5,823 nt of DNA from Verrucomicrobiota bacterium (GTDB lineage: Bacteria; Verrucomicrobiota; Verrucomicrobiia; Chthoniobacterales; UBA10450). The notes under the pieces are model-generated. The model was given only the letters and a program-made list of their open reading frames with translations. It ran no database searches and was not told the DNA's origin. The translations under genes were made by a program, and so were the position numbers. Below are positions 5,435-5,823 of this stretch, one piece after another (the first letter of the stretch is position 1; every line of letters begins with the position of its first letter). The DNA lies in assembly GCA_003217835.1 (NCBI GenBank), contig QHMQ01000185.1:1-5823 (forward strand), given 5' to 3'.

Positions 5435-5823
5435 TGGGCACAACATTGACCGTCTGCTTGGAGAGGAACCGCTATTAGGAGTCGAGGCTGCGGCCGGTGC
5501 CGGCAAGACCCATCTGGCGTGCACGCTAGCGTTTGAGTTCGCTGGGAAGCTGGCAGCCCATCAAGAGGTCCTTTTCCTAAGTCATACAAATGCTGCCCGC
5601 GACGTCTTTCGGCGACGGCTCTCCTCTGAAGGTCGTCAGAGTTTGGGCGTCTCGATCAAGACACTTGATACCTTTTGCCTTGAGTTGATCAGCCCTTATG
5701 CCAGTCTCTGGCGTTTACCTATCCCGCTTCGGCCACCTAGCCCAATGCCACGTGATTGGTTTACCGAAGCGCGACGCAAAGCCGCAAATCTTTTGGATAA
5801 GCGGCCGGAGATCGCTCGCGCTG
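5415..5823 (+). CDS. UvrD/Rep-type superfamily 1 helicase, N-terminus (GajB-like; continues past window)
   Basis: GTG 5415 is the only reasonable start, because a stop at 5385-5387 closes the frame upstream. GGAACGGG at 5401-5408 could serve as a ribosome site. The start lies inside the last 20 bases of the nuclease gene, which points to translational coupling. The 136 visible residues include Walker A AAAGAGKTHLAC, motif Ia VLFLSHTNAARDVFRRRL, and SIKTLDTFCLELI, where UvrD/PcrA proteins have their conserved TFHSF-like segment. A classical N-terminal Q motif is not obvious before GVEAAAGAGKT. The frame is intact to the right edge. UvrD-like helicases next to OLD nucleases form the Gabija anti-phage pair, which is the most likely context. 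A RecB/AddA-like or repair helicase is the alternative. Confidence 0.85.
   Translation, partial: MRIPNTSGHNIDRLLGEEPLLGVEAAAGAGKTHLACTLAFEFAGKLAAHQEVLFLSHTNAARDVFRRRLSSEGRQSLGVSIKTLDTFCLELISPYASLWRLPIPLRPPSPMPRDWFTEARRKAANLLDKRPEIARA

Noticed and set aside
5395..5440. tRNA T-arm-like GGGTTCGAAGTGC near the end of the nuclease gene
   Set aside because: No stem pairing or acceptor strand around it; it lies within overlapping coding sequence of the nuclease and helicase.
1..5823. CRISPR array, rRNA, riboswitch or insertion sequence
   Set aside because: No regularly spaced long direct repeats, rRNA-like sequence, recognisable aptamer or transposase with terminal repeats was seen.

Overview
This is a GC-rich bacterial chromosomal or contig segment. 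It carries an RHS-repeat protein tail, several uncharacterised or broken genes, a tRNA scar and a decayed OLD-nuclease/UvrD-helicase pair. The organism cannot be fixed from the sequence. The style of the RHS core, the GTG starts, the near absence of Shine-Dalgarno sequences and one promoter-like TAnnnT box just before a start codon would fit a soil Chloroflexota/Dormibacterota-type or actinobacterial genome. That placement is inference.

Layout, left to right. (1) Bases 1-828 hold the 3' end of an RHS/YD-repeat protein. Its conserved core ends at DPNG and is followed by a cysteine-rich, then hydrophobic, variable tail. (2) Bases 813-1193 encode a small protein with four predicted membrane helices. 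It overlaps the RHS gene by 16 bases and is a candidate immunity or partner protein. (3) Bases 1228-2365 are the remains of one gene, probably with a concanavalin/LamG-like N-terminal half. It is broken by an in-frame TGA at 1594-1596 and by a frame change near 2000-2045. (4) Bases 2388-3038 are an uncharacterised 216-codon gene. (5) Bases 3039-3773 contain no convincing gene. They hold a terminator-like hairpin, a perfect palindrome, a precise 5' half of a tRNA-Asn gene on the minus strand, a short tandem repeat and an inverted repeat. (6) Bases 3774-5434 encode an OLD-family ATPase/TOPRIM nuclease in two frames. The break falls where the Walker B DE and D-loop should be. (7) From 5415 to the right edge runs the N-terminus of a UvrD/Rep-type superfamily 1 helicase, overlapping the nuclease gene.

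The nuclease plus helicase pair has the two-gene architecture of Gabija-type anti-phage defence (GajA OLD nuclease, GajB UvrD-like helicase). As sequenced, the nuclease cannot make a working ATPase, so the locus looks like a decayed defence module beside a recombination scar at a tRNA gene. The two broken genes flank this scar region. That fits a plastic accessory region in which insertion and deletion have left gene fragments, although sequencing or assembly error has to be excluded for each lesion.
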